Positions 31,496 through 39,425 of a stretch of 39,425 nt of DNA are shown here, one piece after another; the stretch's first letter is position 1; each line of letters opens with the position of its first letter. The position numbers and the translations under genes were made by a program. The stretch is from JAYODW01 sp038116745 (GTDB lineage Bacteria; Pseudomonadota; Gammaproteobacteria; Ga0077536): the NCBI GenBank assembly GCA_038116745.1, contig JAYODW010000040.1, positions 1-39,425 of the forward strand, given 5' to 3'. Under the pieces are notes generated by a model. That model saw nothing but the letters and a program-made list of their open reading frames with translations. It made no database searches and had not been told where the DNA came from.

Positions 31496-33820
31496 GTGGA
31501 TCACGCGCTTATCGGAGTACACGCCCCGCGAGGGCTTGCTTTGCGGCGACTTGGCGTCGTCTGGGTGCCGCTTGTGGCGATGCTGAGCGCGTGTTCTCAG
31601 AACCCCGTGTCGCGCCCGCAGCTGCCCGCTGCAGCTGCCCCGCGAGTGGTGCCCATCGGTTCTGCGGCAGCGCAGCCCGAACCTCTGCGGGGGACGCCGT
31701 TTGCCGGACTGCACCTGGCAGCTGACGAGCGGGGGTTGCGCGTCGTCGGTGTTCCGGCAGGCCCGGCGGCGCGCGCCGGATTCAAAGTTGGCGACCGGCT
31801 CAGAGACCGCGGAGCACGGACGCTGACCGTTGCCGACTTTCAGTCCATGGTTGCCACGGCCGGTGCCGGCGCTACGCTCGACATCGAGTGCCTTAAAGAC
31901 ACCAAGTGGCAGCCGTGCCAGGTACCCATCGGCGTGCTGGAATCCTGGATCGGTCCTGCGCGATTTCCAAGAGAAGCACCAACCGCACCGAGCGTGTCAT
32001 TGGCGCACCCAGCGTGGTTCGACGACAGCATGGTGCAGGTCGCGGCGGCGCTGGGCGCGGATCAGGTGAGCACCTTACCCCTCAGCAGCATGTTTCAGCG
32101 TCTGTCGCTGGACGACCTCGGTGCACACCGTTCCGGGTGGCTGGATCGCATGTTCCAGGACCCCGGGGTCCTGGGCAGTCTGCCGGATCTGGCCGCCGGG
32201 CAGTGGGGGACGGCCGCCGAGCCCGCTCAAATACCGATAGACAAGTTGTGCACATGGACGCCCTCGTGGTGCGGGCGGCCTGCGTCTCCAGCGGGCCTGC
32301 CCGACAGCCTCGATCACGGAACGCTCGCCGCTGAGCTTGAACGGCTGAGTTCCAAAGTTGAACAGGCGTTTGCCGCCATCGAGGGCGGGCGCGCTGCCCT
32401 GCATCCCGGCCTTCGTGCATTGATTGAAAACACCGCAGCAGGTCGTCTGCCTTACGCACAGCAGGATGTCGAGGCCATGCTCGAAGTCCTGCGTGACAGC
32501 CTGCGCGTGGATATGTCCGCGTTGTTCGCTGCCTTTCGTGATCTCGTCGGGCTTTCGGATCTTGTCGCTGTTGAGGGTATGGATTTCTCTGAGGTCTCAG
32601 CGCCCGACATGACGGGGATAGAAGGGTCGGTGCTCGCGGTGATCTCAACTTCCGCAGGAAGGGTGGTCATAGGCGGAGAGGGTCCTAACACCTATACCCT
32701 CAAGGATATCGTCGCGGTTATCGATCCGGGAGGTGATGACCACTATGTCTGGCCGGCTGCGGTGCCACTACCGGTGCAGCTGATTGTGGACATGGCGGGA
32801 AACGATGTTTACCAGGCCAGCTACGGCGGTCCCGGGGCGGGCTGGACGGGGATCGCGGTACTGCGTGACCGCGCGGGACGCGACCTGTATCGCAGTGTTT
32901 TCGGCGGCTGTGGCGCTGGCCTGTTTGGCTTTGGCTGGCTCGCGGACGACAGAGGGGCAGATGTGTACCGCTGCGACAGCTGGTCAATCGGCGCGGGGCT
33001 CTACGGCGCAGGGGTGCTGTCAGATCGCGGTGGGGCAGCCGACAGCTATCTGTCTCAGGCGCTGAGTCAGGGTCTGGGCGGACCGGGCGGAGTCGGCCTG
33101 CTGCGCGATGAGGGGGGCAACGATCTCTATCGCGCGAATGGTCTGGTGCCGTCCGCGTATGGGACGCCCGCGGTGTTCCTGGGGCTCAGTCAGGGGGTGG
33201 GCTACGGTCTGCGCCCGTTCGACCACGGCGGGGTCGGCCTTCTGCTGGACGAAGCGGGAAACGACCGCTACGAGGGCGGGGAATTCAGTCAGGGTGGCGG
33301 ATATTTCGGAGGCGTCGGCATGCTGCGCGATGCTGCGGGGAACGACCTCTACTACGGCCAGCGTTACGCCCAGGGCTTTGCCGCACACCAGGCTGCAGGA
33401 GTTCTGGCCGATCTTTCCGGAGACGACGTTTATTGGGTCGGCGGCTATGCGGGGCAGGCGGCAGCCTGGGACCAGTCGATGGCCATGCTGATTGAGGGGC
33501 AGGGCGATGACAATTATCGCGGCGGGGACCTCAGCCAGGGGGCGGCCGCGCATCAGTCGTGGTCCCTGCTGTATGAGGCCGGCGGGGCCGACCGCTACTG
33601 GTCGGATGGACGCGCCCAGGGTGTCGCTGGCCCCAACGGCTACCATTTCAATGCCGAAACGCCCGTCCACAGCCTGGGGATCCTGGACGACGTTGGGGGC
33701 ACTGACCACTTCAGCAGCGGTGCTGGGGATGGTGATTCCCGGGTGCGGGGCGGGGCGGACGCTGCCCAGCAGGGCGACGGCACCGTCGGCGTGACGCTGG
33801 ATCGCGGCACGGCGCCATGA
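31496..33820 (+). CDS. Lipoprotein with PDZ domain and C-terminal Gly/Asp/Tyr repeats
   Basis: A 774-residue predicted lipoprotein: a basic then hydrophobic leader (LRRLGVVWVPLVAMLSAC) ends in a lipobox LSAC, so the mature protein is anchored by an N-terminal cysteine, probably at the outer membrane. A PDZ-like domain follows (about 62-125; GLRVVGVPAGPAARAGFKVG). A mostly helical middle lacks known motifs. From about 410 to 755 there are roughly ten irregular repeats of about 27-45 residues with the pattern G-x-G-x-L-x-D-x-x-G-x-D-x-Y, for example VGMLRDAAGNDLYYGQRYAQ and VGLLLDEAGNDRYEGG. The aspartates may bind calcium and the repeats may stack as a solenoid, which is inference. The start is a GTG at 31496 without a strong ribosome binding site. 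It is divergent from HiPIP. Function unknown. Confidence 0.8.
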   Translation: MDHALIGVHAPRGLALRRLGVVWVPLVAMLSACSQNPVSRPQLPAAAAPRVVPIGSAAAQPEPLRGTPFAGLHLAADERGLRVVGVPAGPAARAGFKVGDRLRDRGARTLTVADFQSMVATAGAGATLDIECLKDTKWQPCQVPIGVLESWIGPARFPREAPTAPSVSLAHPAWFDDSMVQVAAALGADQVSTLPLSSMFQRLSLDDLGAHRSGWLDRMFQDPGVLGSLPDLAAGQWGTAAEPAQIPIDKLCTWTPSWCGRPASPAGLPDSLDHGTLAAELERLSSKVEQAFAAIEGGRAALHPGLRALIENTAAGRLPYAQQDVEAMLEVLRDSLRVDMSALFAAFRDLVGLSDLVAVEGMDFSEVSAPDMTGIEGSVLAVISTSAGRVVIGGEGPNTYTLKDIVAVIDPGGDDHYVWPAAVPLPVQLIVDMAGNDVYQASYGGPGAGWTGIAVLRDRAGRDLYRSVFGGCGAGLFGFGWLADDRGADVYRCDSWSIGAGLYGAGVLSDRGGAADSYLSQALSQGLGGPGGVGLLRDEGGNDLYRANGLVPSAYGTPAVFLGLSQGVGYGLRPFDHGGVGLLLDEAGNDRYEGGEFSQGGGYFGGVGMLRDAAGNDLYYGQRYAQGFAAHQAAGVLADLSGDDVYWVGGYAGQAAAWDQSMAMLIEGQGDDNYRGGDLSQGAAAHQSWSLLYEAGGADRYWSDGRAQGVAGPNGYHFNAETPVHSLGILDDVGGTDHFSSGAGDGDSRVRGGADAAQQGDGTVGVTLDRGTAP

Positions 33821-33902
33821 AGCGCAAGGCAGCTCGCGAACGGGATGCGGATGATCGCGGCGCGCTATGATGGGTCATCGTGAAACGACGGAGACTCGGG
33901 CG

Positions 33903-34115
33903 ATGTCAACAGGCTTCCTCCGCGCTTTCCAACTCGGTGCTGCGCTTCTGGTTCTGACGGCGGCGACGCTGTGCGTGATGGTGATCACGGGTCTTATCAG
34001 CGTCGATGCGGCACTTCGTATCCTGCTCAATGTGTTTGCCGTGGTGGCAGTTTGTGCGCTGGCTCTGCTGGCTTTGATGGGCATTTTTCGTGTGGGAGGA
34101 ACGCGTGACTCCTGA
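33903..34115 (+). CDS. Small membrane protein with two transmembrane helices
   Basis: A 70-residue protein with two hydrophobic segments (about 10-30, AALLVLTAATLCVMVITGLI; and about 40-62, LLNVFAVVAVCALALLALMG) joined by a short loop containing SVDAALR. GGAG lies ten bases before the ATG, favouring this start over 33867. Its end overlaps the start of the CCG iron-sulfur gene by 11 bases, so it is probably co-translated with the oxidase subunits and may help place them at the membrane. No family is recognised. Confidence 0.7.
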   Translation: MSTGFLRAFQLGAALLVLTAATLCVMVITGLISVDAALRILLNVFAVVAVCALALLALMGIFRVGGTRDS

Positions 34116-35304
34116 CCCTGATGCCGGCAGGCCCGGCCATTTGACAGCGGACAGCCTGTCCCGGAAGTTTCTCGACACGCATGTCGATGAGCTCTACCGC
34201 TGTGCGTCATGTAATTACTGTGTTGATGCGGTCTGGGCCGAACGGGGGATCGCGCACGTTTGCGCGACCCTGGAGCACCATCAGGCCGCGCCGGGCTACT
34301 CGGGTCGCGGTTTCATCGAGATAGCGCGGGCGCTGGTGGAAGGGGTTGAGCTCGATACCGACGCTGTCGCCGAGCGCGTCTTCACCTGTACCGCGTGCGG
34401 CAACTGCGAAACCCTCTGCCCGCTTGGGCTCCATCCGGCAGGGGTGGGTCAGGCACTGCGGGAGGCTCTCCACGCAAACGACGCTGCCCCGGCACCCGTC
34501 GCGGCGGCGCGACAGGCGATCCTGCGTCGTGGTCACGCCGCCGAGGCATTGGATCTACCGGAGCCTGATGCCGCAACGCACGCGCCGGCTGTCCTGACGG
34601 TGTTTGCCGGCTGTTCCTCGCTTGGGGGAGAGACCTCTGAGGCGGCAGCGGTACGCGCCCTGCTGGTGGCTGCGGACATACCCTTTGCCTGGCATGACGG
34701 CCGTCAGCGGTGTTGCGGAGCGGCGCTCGAGTCGCTGGGCGCTGTGGCGCAGAGCCACGCCTGGCAGCAGACGACCATGGAACGGCTGACCGCTGCGTCC
34801 GCCGCGCAGCGCATTACCCTCGGCGTTGAGTGCCAGCAACAGCTGACGCGCGGCGGCAGCGAGAGCCGCTCTTTTGTGAGCTGGCTGCTCGCGCAGCTTG
34901 AGCAGCAGACTCTCCGTTTCCAGCCGCGCGCGGGCACTCCGGCCGTCAGCAAGGTCACACTCTTTGAGTCCTGTCGACTCAAGCCACGCACCGGCCTGGC
35001 AGATCCGGAAGACGAGAAGGCCTTGCGCGCACTGATGGAACATCTCGGCCTCGAGGTTGAGAACGCAGGCTATCCGAATCGACACACCCTGTGCTGCGGT
35101 GCCGGCGGGACACTGGGCAATCTTCAACCCGAGGCCGCCGCCCGCATGGCCGAGGCCAGGCTGGAGCTCTACGCTGCGCTCCCCGTTGTCACCGTCGATA
35201 CGCGCTGCGCGACGCACTGTCAGGCTGCAACCGGGATTGAGGTACTGGGTGTTGCCAGGTTTCTCGTGCGTTACTTCATTTGTCAGGGACAGCAGGGAGC
35301 TTAG
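34105..35304 (+). CDS. GlcF/HdrD-like iron-sulfur subunit with CCG domains
   Basis: About 399 residues. An N-terminal ferredoxin-like part carries a first, atypical cluster (C33-x2-C36-x2-C39, with C53 further on) and a standard second one (C95-x2-C98-x2-C101-x3-C105-P), sufficient for two [4Fe-4S] clusters. Two CCG (cysteine-rich) domains follow: FAGCSSLGG with RCCGAALESLG, and FESCRLKPRTG with LCCGAGGTLGN, then VDTRCATHCQAATGIEV. This is the pattern of GlcF, GlpC and HdrD/HdrB-like electron-transfer subunits. The start is a GTG at 34105, with GGAGG ending five bases upstream. It would pass electrons from the flavin subunit encoded next into the quinone pool or another acceptor. The substrate is unknown. 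Confidence 0.87.
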   Translation: MTPDPDAGRPGHLTADSLSRKFLDTHVDELYRCASCNYCVDAVWAERGIAHVCATLEHHQAAPGYSGRGFIEIARALVEGVELDTDAVAERVFTCTACGNCETLCPLGLHPAGVGQALREALHANDAAPAPVAAARQAILRRGHAAEALDLPEPDAATHAPAVLTVFAGCSSLGGETSEAAAVRALLVAADIPFAWHDGRQRCCGAALESLGAVAQSHAWQQTTMERLTAASAAQRITLGVECQQQLTRGGSESRSFVSWLLAQLEQQTLRFQPRAGTPAVSKVTLFESCRLKPRTGLADPEDEKALRALMEHLGLEVENAGYPNRHTLCCGAGGTLGNLQPEAAARMAEARLELYAALPVVTVDTRCATHCQAATGIEVLGVARFLVRYFICQGQQGA

Positions 35305-35307
35305 GGC

Positions 35308-36711
35308 GTGCGCGAGCCGACTTTGGATGCTGATCTGCAGGCAGATTTTTCAGGTCTGACGGTGTACACGGATCAGGTGGACCTCTTGTCTTACCGCCGC
35401 GACTGCTCGGTGGTGAAACCCGGGCGCGCCGATCTCGCCATCCAGCCGCGCTCTATCGAGGACGTGCAGGCTGTGATCCGGCGCGCAAGCCGTGACGCTA
35501 CCCCGCTCTACGCGCGCGGTGGCGGCAGCATGTACGCCGGTGGGGTGAACCCGCATGCCGGCGGCATTGTTCTCGACATGACGCAGATGAACCGGATCCT
35601 GGAGATCGATCTCAAGCGCGGCATCGCGGTGGTTGAGCCTGGCGTGCGTTTCGGGGCGCTGCTTGAGGCGCTGGCGCCTCACGGCATGACCATCGGCATC
35701 GTGCCGCTGACCGGACCCACGGCGACATTGGGTGGCGCCGTGTCCGCGCACGCCCTGGGGACCGGCTCACCACGTCATCAGAGCATGGGCGACTGCGTCG
35801 CGGGTCTGGAGGTCGTACTCAGCGATGGTACCTTGCTCCGCACCGGCAGCGCGGCCTGCAGCGAGGCAGGTTTCTTTCAGCGCTACTGTATCGGGCCAGA
35901 TCTCACCGGCCTTTTCATCGGCGCCGACACGAGTCTGGGGATCGTCACCGCCGTGGCCCTGTGGCTCTACCCACTGCCCGCTGAACGCGAAACGCTGTGC
36001 ATCGGTTTCCGGGATCCCCGGTCAGCCGCCGACTACATCTGCGCGCTGCAGAACGCCGAGCTGACGCGAAACGTCTGGTACGCCGCTGGTTACGAGGCGG
36101 GGACTATCCAGGGTCGGATACAGGCGGCCGACCCGGGGGTCGACGTGGCAGGTCTTCCGGGATTCTGCGCAGCGTTTGATCTCGGTGGTGAGGCGGCCGC
36201 GGTCGAAGCCGACCGCGAGGCGCTGATCGCGCTGGGGCAGCAGCATGGTGGCACTGAGTTTGCCGCCTTCGACGAGGCTTATTTCCGCCGCCTGCGCTAC
36301 GACGAGAGCTACTGGTATTCCTACGCGGGTTATTTCACGCGCTCACGCTGCGCGATTCTGATGAGCTCCCTGCCGGGCGATCGTCTGCCGGCGTTCATCG
36401 AAACGACCGCCGAGCTGCGCGCGCTGGATACCAGCTACCTCTGGGGTGCGGCGGTGGTGATCTGCCGGCGCGGGCTGCACGGGGGACTGCTCGTGTTCTA
36501 CGACGAGCGTACGCAGTGGGATGCCGTGCAGCCGCTGATCGAAGAAGCCGCCCGACGGCTCGTCGCGGCCGGCTGCGTGCCCTACAAGAGCGGCAAGCAG
36601 TGGGCAGAGCAGGTGCAGGGCTTCAGCGCCTACAGCGCAGTGCTGCAGCGGCTCAAGCAGGCGCTGGATCCGGCCGGGATCCTGGCGCCGGGAAACCTGG
36701 GTCTCGGCTGA
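35308..36711 (+). CDS. GlcD-like FAD-linked oxidase (FAD_binding_4)
   Basis: 467 residues. A PP-loop/PCMH-type FAD-binding domain lies at about 30-215: PLYARGGGSMYAGGVNPHAG, IVLDMTQMNRILEIDLKRGI, VVEPGVRFGALLEAL, then GPTATLGGAVSAHALGTGSP and DLTGLFIGADTSLGIVTAVA. The C-terminal cap ends in GFSAYSAVLQRLKQALDPAG, followed by APGNLG, as in GlcD and D-lactate dehydrogenase-type enzymes. It would oxidise a 2-hydroxyacid or related substrate and hand electrons to the iron-sulfur subunit encoded directly upstream. The start is a GTG at 35308 with AGGGAG eight bases upstream, three bases after the previous stop, so the genes form an operon. Its stop is only two bases from the convergent acyl-CoA ligase stop. 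Confidence 0.88.
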   Translation: MREPTLDADLQADFSGLTVYTDQVDLLSYRRDCSVVKPGRADLAIQPRSIEDVQAVIRRASRDATPLYARGGGSMYAGGVNPHAGGIVLDMTQMNRILEIDLKRGIAVVEPGVRFGALLEALAPHGMTIGIVPLTGPTATLGGAVSAHALGTGSPRHQSMGDCVAGLEVVLSDGTLLRTGSAACSEAGFFQRYCIGPDLTGLFIGADTSLGIVTAVALWLYPLPAERETLCIGFRDPRSAADYICALQNAELTRNVWYAAGYEAGTIQGRIQAADPGVDVAGLPGFCAAFDLGGEAAAVEADREALIALGQQHGGTEFAAFDEAYFRRLRYDESYWYSYAGYFTRSRCAILMSSLPGDRLPAFIETTAELRALDTSYLWGAAVVICRRGLHGGLLVFYDERTQWDAVQPLIEEAARRLVAAGCVPYKSGKQWAEQVQGFSAYSAVLQRLKQALDPAGILAPGNLGLG

Positions 36712-36713
36712 GC

Positions 36714-38339
36714 TTAAGCGCTGTCGTTGGAGACGGGCGGTAGATAGTCGCTGAGCGTTTCGCGCAGCAGGCGCTTGTTGAATTTCCCGACGCCCGTTTT
36801 AGGGATCGACTCAACGAAGATGAAATGATCCGGCAGCCACCAGCGCGCAAAGCCGGCCTCGGTGAGGTGCGCGCGCAGGTTCTCGGCGTCCGGGGGGGTG
36901 CCCTGTGCCGCAGTCAGGAAGGCGACCGGGCGCTCCAGCCACTTGTCATGGGGCATACCGATGACGGTCGCTTCGCTGACTCCCGGGTGGGCCATGAGCG
37001 TGTTTTCCAGGTCCACCGATGAAATCCACTCGCCGCCGCTCTTGATCAGGTCCTTCGCGCGATCAACCAGTCGCATTACGCCATCAGCATCAACCGCCGC
37101 GATATCGCCGCTCTTCCACCAGCCATCGATGAAACTCTCCGCGCTGCGCGGCTCGTCCAGGTAGGTCGTCGCGATCCAGGGGCCGCGCACGTAGACCTCG
37201 CCGATGGTTTCGTCGTCCCAGGGGATCAGCGCGCCGCTGTCGTCGAGCACTTTGCGCTCTACGGCGGGCGCCGGGATCCCCTGACGGGTTCGGATCCGGA
37301 TCTTCTCGCTGTCGGGCAGGGCCTGCTGGTCGGCACGCAGATAGGTCACGGTGGCGAGGGGCGCGCACTCCGTTGATCCCCACGCGGTGTAAATCGGCAC
37401 GTCATGATGCTCAAGGAAGTACGACATCACCGCGCCCGGGGTGGCCTGGCCGCCGAGCATCAGCGCACGCAGGCTGGACAGGTCGTGCGCCTGCTCCTTG
37501 AGCAGGTTCATCATGTCGATGCCGACCGTCACGGCGCCGTGGGTAAAGGTGACCTGCTCGCTTTCGATGAGCCTCAGGTTGTCAGCCGCATGCGGCCGCT
37601 CGCCGGGGAACACAAATTTTGCTCCGACCCAGACGCCTGCGAACGGCACGCCCCAGGAGTTGACGTGAAACATGGGTGCGATCGGCATCAGCACGTCTTT
37701 CTCTGACAGCGCGAGGCAGTCAACATGGGACAGCATCATCGAGTGCAGGAACAAGCCGCGATGGGAATACACCACGCCCTTGGGGTTGCCGGTAGTTGCC
37801 GACGTGAAACAGATCGACGCGGGCGCCTCTTCGTCGACATCCGGATAGGGGAAAGCCGGGTCGCCGGCGGCCAGCAGGTCCTCGTAGTTTTCCAGTCCGG
37901 GCAGGGTTGAGGAGGGCGTCGTGCGGTCCAGAATGACGAACCGTTCAACCGTTGTCAGCAGAGGCGCTAAGGCCTCGACGGTTGGCAGCAGGTCAGGCGA
38001 GAAGAACACGACCTTATCGCCGGCGTGATTCATGGTGTAGGCAATATGCTCTTCCGACAGCCGCAGATTGGCGGTATGCAGCACCGCACCCGCGCAGGGC
38101 ACCCCGAAATAAAGCTCAAGGTGTTCGTGAGTATTCCAGGCGAGAGTGGCGACCTTGTCGCCTGACCGGACGCCCATACGTCCCAGACTGCTGGCCAGGC
38201 GCCGCACACGCTGGCCGAAGCTGCGATAGTCATAGCGGAACAGGCTGCCGTCCGGCTGGCGCGAGACGATTGTTTTGCCTGGGAAGTACTGCTCTGGTCG
38301 CTCGACTACGCGCACGAGATTCAGGTTGTAGCGGGCCAT
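36714..38339 (-). CDS. AMP-forming acyl-CoA synthetase (fatty-acid-CoA ligase)
   Basis: 541 residues from the chosen start. An ANL-superfamily enzyme that activates a carboxylic acid with ATP to an acyl-adenylate and then to a CoA thioester. Seen are the P-loop motif SICFTSATTGNPKGVVYSHR, the A4/A5 region IYTAWGSTECAPLATVTYL, the adenylate-binding GWWKSGDIAAVDADGVMRLV, the hinge DRAKDLIKSGGEWISSVDLE, and the catalytic lysine region PKTGVGKFNKRLLRE. The family includes medium/long-chain ligases and DmdB-like enzymes; chain length cannot be told. The start at 38339 has GGAG seven bases upstream; a longer frame to 38471 runs through the likely promoter region. It is monocistronic, divergent from arsS. 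Confidence 0.9.
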   Translation of the reverse strand: MARYNLNLVRVVERPEQYFPGKTIVSRQPDGSLFRYDYRSFGQRVRRLASSLGRMGVRSGDKVATLAWNTHEHLELYFGVPCAGAVLHTANLRLSEEHIAYTMNHAGDKVVFFSPDLLPTVEALAPLLTTVERFVILDRTTPSSTLPGLENYEDLLAAGDPAFPYPDVDEEAPASICFTSATTGNPKGVVYSHRGLFLHSMMLSHVDCLALSEKDVLMPIAPMFHVNSWGVPFAGVWVGAKFVFPGERPHAADNLRLIESEQVTFTHGAVTVGIDMMNLLKEQAHDLSSLRALMLGGQATPGAVMSYFLEHHDVPIYTAWGSTECAPLATVTYLRADQQALPDSEKIRIRTRQGIPAPAVERKVLDDSGALIPWDDETIGEVYVRGPWIATTYLDEPRSAESFIDGWWKSGDIAAVDADGVMRLVDRAKDLIKSGGEWISSVDLENTLMAHPGVSEATVIGMPHDKWLERPVAFLTAAQGTPPDAENLRAHLTEAGFARWWLPDHFIFVESIPKTGVGKFNKRLLRETLSDYLPPVSNDSA

Positions 38340-38648
38340 CGGGTGTCTCCGGTCGGGTGGTGAATACGGTCTCACGCCCGGGCGCCAGCGTGCGCAGCGG
38401 GTGCTGTGCTGCGCGCCTGATTGGATGCGCCGCGCGTATCGAGGGGCGGAGTTTACATGGCGCTGGTCCATGGCGCGGATGCGTGGCGACCGCTTCCACT
38501 ATGCTTTGTGGACTAGTGTCGGGCCTGACAGAAAACACCATGTCCAGGTCTGGCTGATGACTAATCCGTCATCAGGCCCGGTGTACACTGCGCCCCGCCT
38601 GGACTGTTGAAAGACACCGCAGACGGCCCGACGACCTGAGCGACCTTT
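38340..38648. promoter_or_regulatory. Divergent intergenic region between the acyl-CoA ligase and arsS, with dyads
   Basis: About 309 bases without a convincing ORF. A perfect 8-bp inverted repeat (CTGATGAC at 38554-38561 and GTCATCAG at 38568-38575, spacer TAATCC) and an 8-bp palindrome GTGTACAC (38581-38588) lie 60-95 bases before the arsS ATG. They look like operator sites or a small hairpin. No regulator gene is adjacent, and no confident promoter boxes were found. Confidence 0.45.
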
Positions 38649-39425
38649 ATGGACACCGCACCGCTTCCTGACCTGCGCCAGTTCCCTGCGCTTTCGCGCG
38701 GCGGACTGAGTACGCTTCAGGTCAATCTCGGCTACCGCTGTAACCAGGCCTGCCGCCATTGCCACGTCGATGCGGGGCCGCAGCGTACCGAGATGATGGA
38801 TCGGGCGACGGTCGAGGCGGTGCTTGAATTTCTGCGCGCGCGGCGCATTTGCCAGCTCGATCTGACCGGTGGTGCGCCAGAGCTGAATCCGCATTTCCGC
38901 TATCTCGTGAGCGAGGCGCGTCGTGCCGGGGCCACGGTCATCGATCGCTGCAACCTCACCATTCTCTCGGAACCCGGGCAGGAAACCCTAGCGCGGTTTC
39001 TAGCCGAGCAGGGCGTGCATGTGATTGCCTCGCTGCCCTGTCATTCAGCGGGAAACGTTGAGCAGCAAAGGGGGCGTGGCGTGTTCGAGCGCAGTCTCGC
39101 GGGTCTGCGGCAGCTGAACGCTCTGGGCTATGCAGCTGCCGGTTCCGAACTGACGCTCGACCTGGTGTACAACCCGCAGGGCGCGGTGCTGCCGCCGGAC
39201 CCGGAGGTGCTTGAAGCCGACTACAAACGCGAACTGGCGGCGCATGGGGTCACGTTCAACCATCTGCTCACCCTGGCCAACATGCCGATCGCCCGCTTCC
39301 GTCACGACCTTGAACGTGACGGCCTGCTGGATGGCTACATGGCGCTGCTGGAGGATAACTATCAGCCGCAGAATCTGCCGCTGCTCATGTGCCGCAGTCT
39401 GATCAGCGTGGACTACCGCGGGCAG
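38649..39425 (+). CDS. arsS: Arsenosugar biosynthesis radical SAM protein ArsS (5' part, cut by window end)
   Basis: 259 codons are visible and the frame runs off the window. The radical SAM motif is GYRCNQACRHCHVDAGP (C31, C35, C38), which binds the [4Fe-4S] cluster. LDLTGGAPELNPHFRYLV is the diagnostic strand of the ArsS (DUF3641-containing) family. VIDRCNLTILSEPGQE, VIASLPCHSAGNVEQQRGRG and LTLDLVYNPQGAVLPP also agree with that family. It is proposed to transfer a 5'-deoxyadenosyl group to dimethylarsinite on the way to arsenosugars. No arsM or other ars gene is visible in the window. GAG eight to nine bases before the ATG is a weak ribosome binding site. Confidence 0.9.
   Translation, partial: MDTAPLPDLRQFPALSRGGLSTLQVNLGYRCNQACRHCHVDAGPQRTEMMDRATVEAVLEFLRARRICQLDLTGGAPELNPHFRYLVSEARRAGATVIDRCNLTILSEPGQETLARFLAEQGVHVIASLPCHSAGNVEQQRGRGVFERSLAGLRQLNALGYAAAGSELTLDLVYNPQGAVLPPDPEVLEADYKRELAAHGVTFNHLLTLANMPIARFRHDLERDGLLDGYMALLEDNYQPQNLPLLMCRSLISVDYRGQ

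Noticed and set aside
34555..35217. 220-residue minus-strand ORF
   Set aside because: Antisense to the CCG iron-sulfur gene, which shows conserved cysteines; no independent start signal or domain.
36714..38471. Longer 585-residue form of the acyl-CoA ligase
   Set aside because: The extra 44 N-terminal residues are not family-like, and a good ribosome binding site precedes the internal ATG at 38339.
1..39425. tRNA or rRNA genes, riboswitches
   Set aside because: No cloverleaf-like sequence, rRNA signature or recognised riboswitch core was noticed on reading; a tRNAscan-SE/Infernal run would settle it.

Overview
This window looks like part of a moderately high-GC gammaproteobacterial chromosome. 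The evidence is the proteobacterial housekeeping pair purK-purE, a Tat-exported high-potential iron-sulfur protein, a KpsC-type capsule protein and a GlcD/GlcF-like oxidase pair. No rRNA, tRNA or CRISPR array was recognised. The genus cannot be named from the sequence alone.

Layout. (1) Positions 1-2540 are AT-rich. On the minus strand they carry a full-length two-domain synthase that closely resembles chondroitin polymerase KfoC and the Pasteurella hyaluronan/chondroitin synthases, followed by a short ATGA-coupled ORF and preceded by a gene remnant. (2) About 2560-3850 is an IS3-family element whose orfA and orfB can be joined by -1 frameshifting. (3) Positions 4026-8356 are a minus-strand operon: a coiled-coil protein, an FkbM-like protein with 126-bp tandem repeats broken by a 100-N assembly gap, and a methyltransferase. 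(4) Positions 8537-16417 are a plus-strand run: a multidomain glycosyltransferase, a HAD protein with its likely continuation plus a GT2 domain (apparently split by frameshifts), and two sulfotransferase-like genes. (5) Positions 16498-20628 (minus) encode a very large protein with GT31-like and GT92-like domains. (6) Positions 20856-27617 (plus) hold an RfbC-like double GT2 protein, a GT-B-like glycosyltransferase, an HS2ST-type sulfotransferase with an accessory domain, and kpsC. (7) From about 27.7 kb housekeeping and metabolic genes begin: purK, purE, an FHA protein, an archaeal-type methylene-H4MPT dehydrogenase (mtd), HiPIP, a PDZ/repeat lipoprotein, a small membrane protein with CCG Fe-S and FAD oxidase subunits, an acyl-CoA ligase, and the start of an arsenosugar radical SAM gene (arsS) cut by the window end.

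How it fits together. Regions 1-6 read as a surface-polysaccharide (capsule) locus. KpsC would build the poly-Kdo-lipid linker, the KfoC-like enzyme could polymerise a glycosaminoglycan-type backbone, the other glycosyltransferases would add further sugars, and three sulfotransferase-like proteins plus methyltransferases could modify the chain. A sulfated glycosaminoglycan-like capsule is the most interesting hypothesis here. It is inference: no sugar-nucleotide genes, PAPS genes or export transporter lie in the window, and the KfoC-like gene is separated from the rest by an IS. The second unusual item is the mtd gene, a family best known from methanogenic archaea, sitting among bacterial housekeeping genes.
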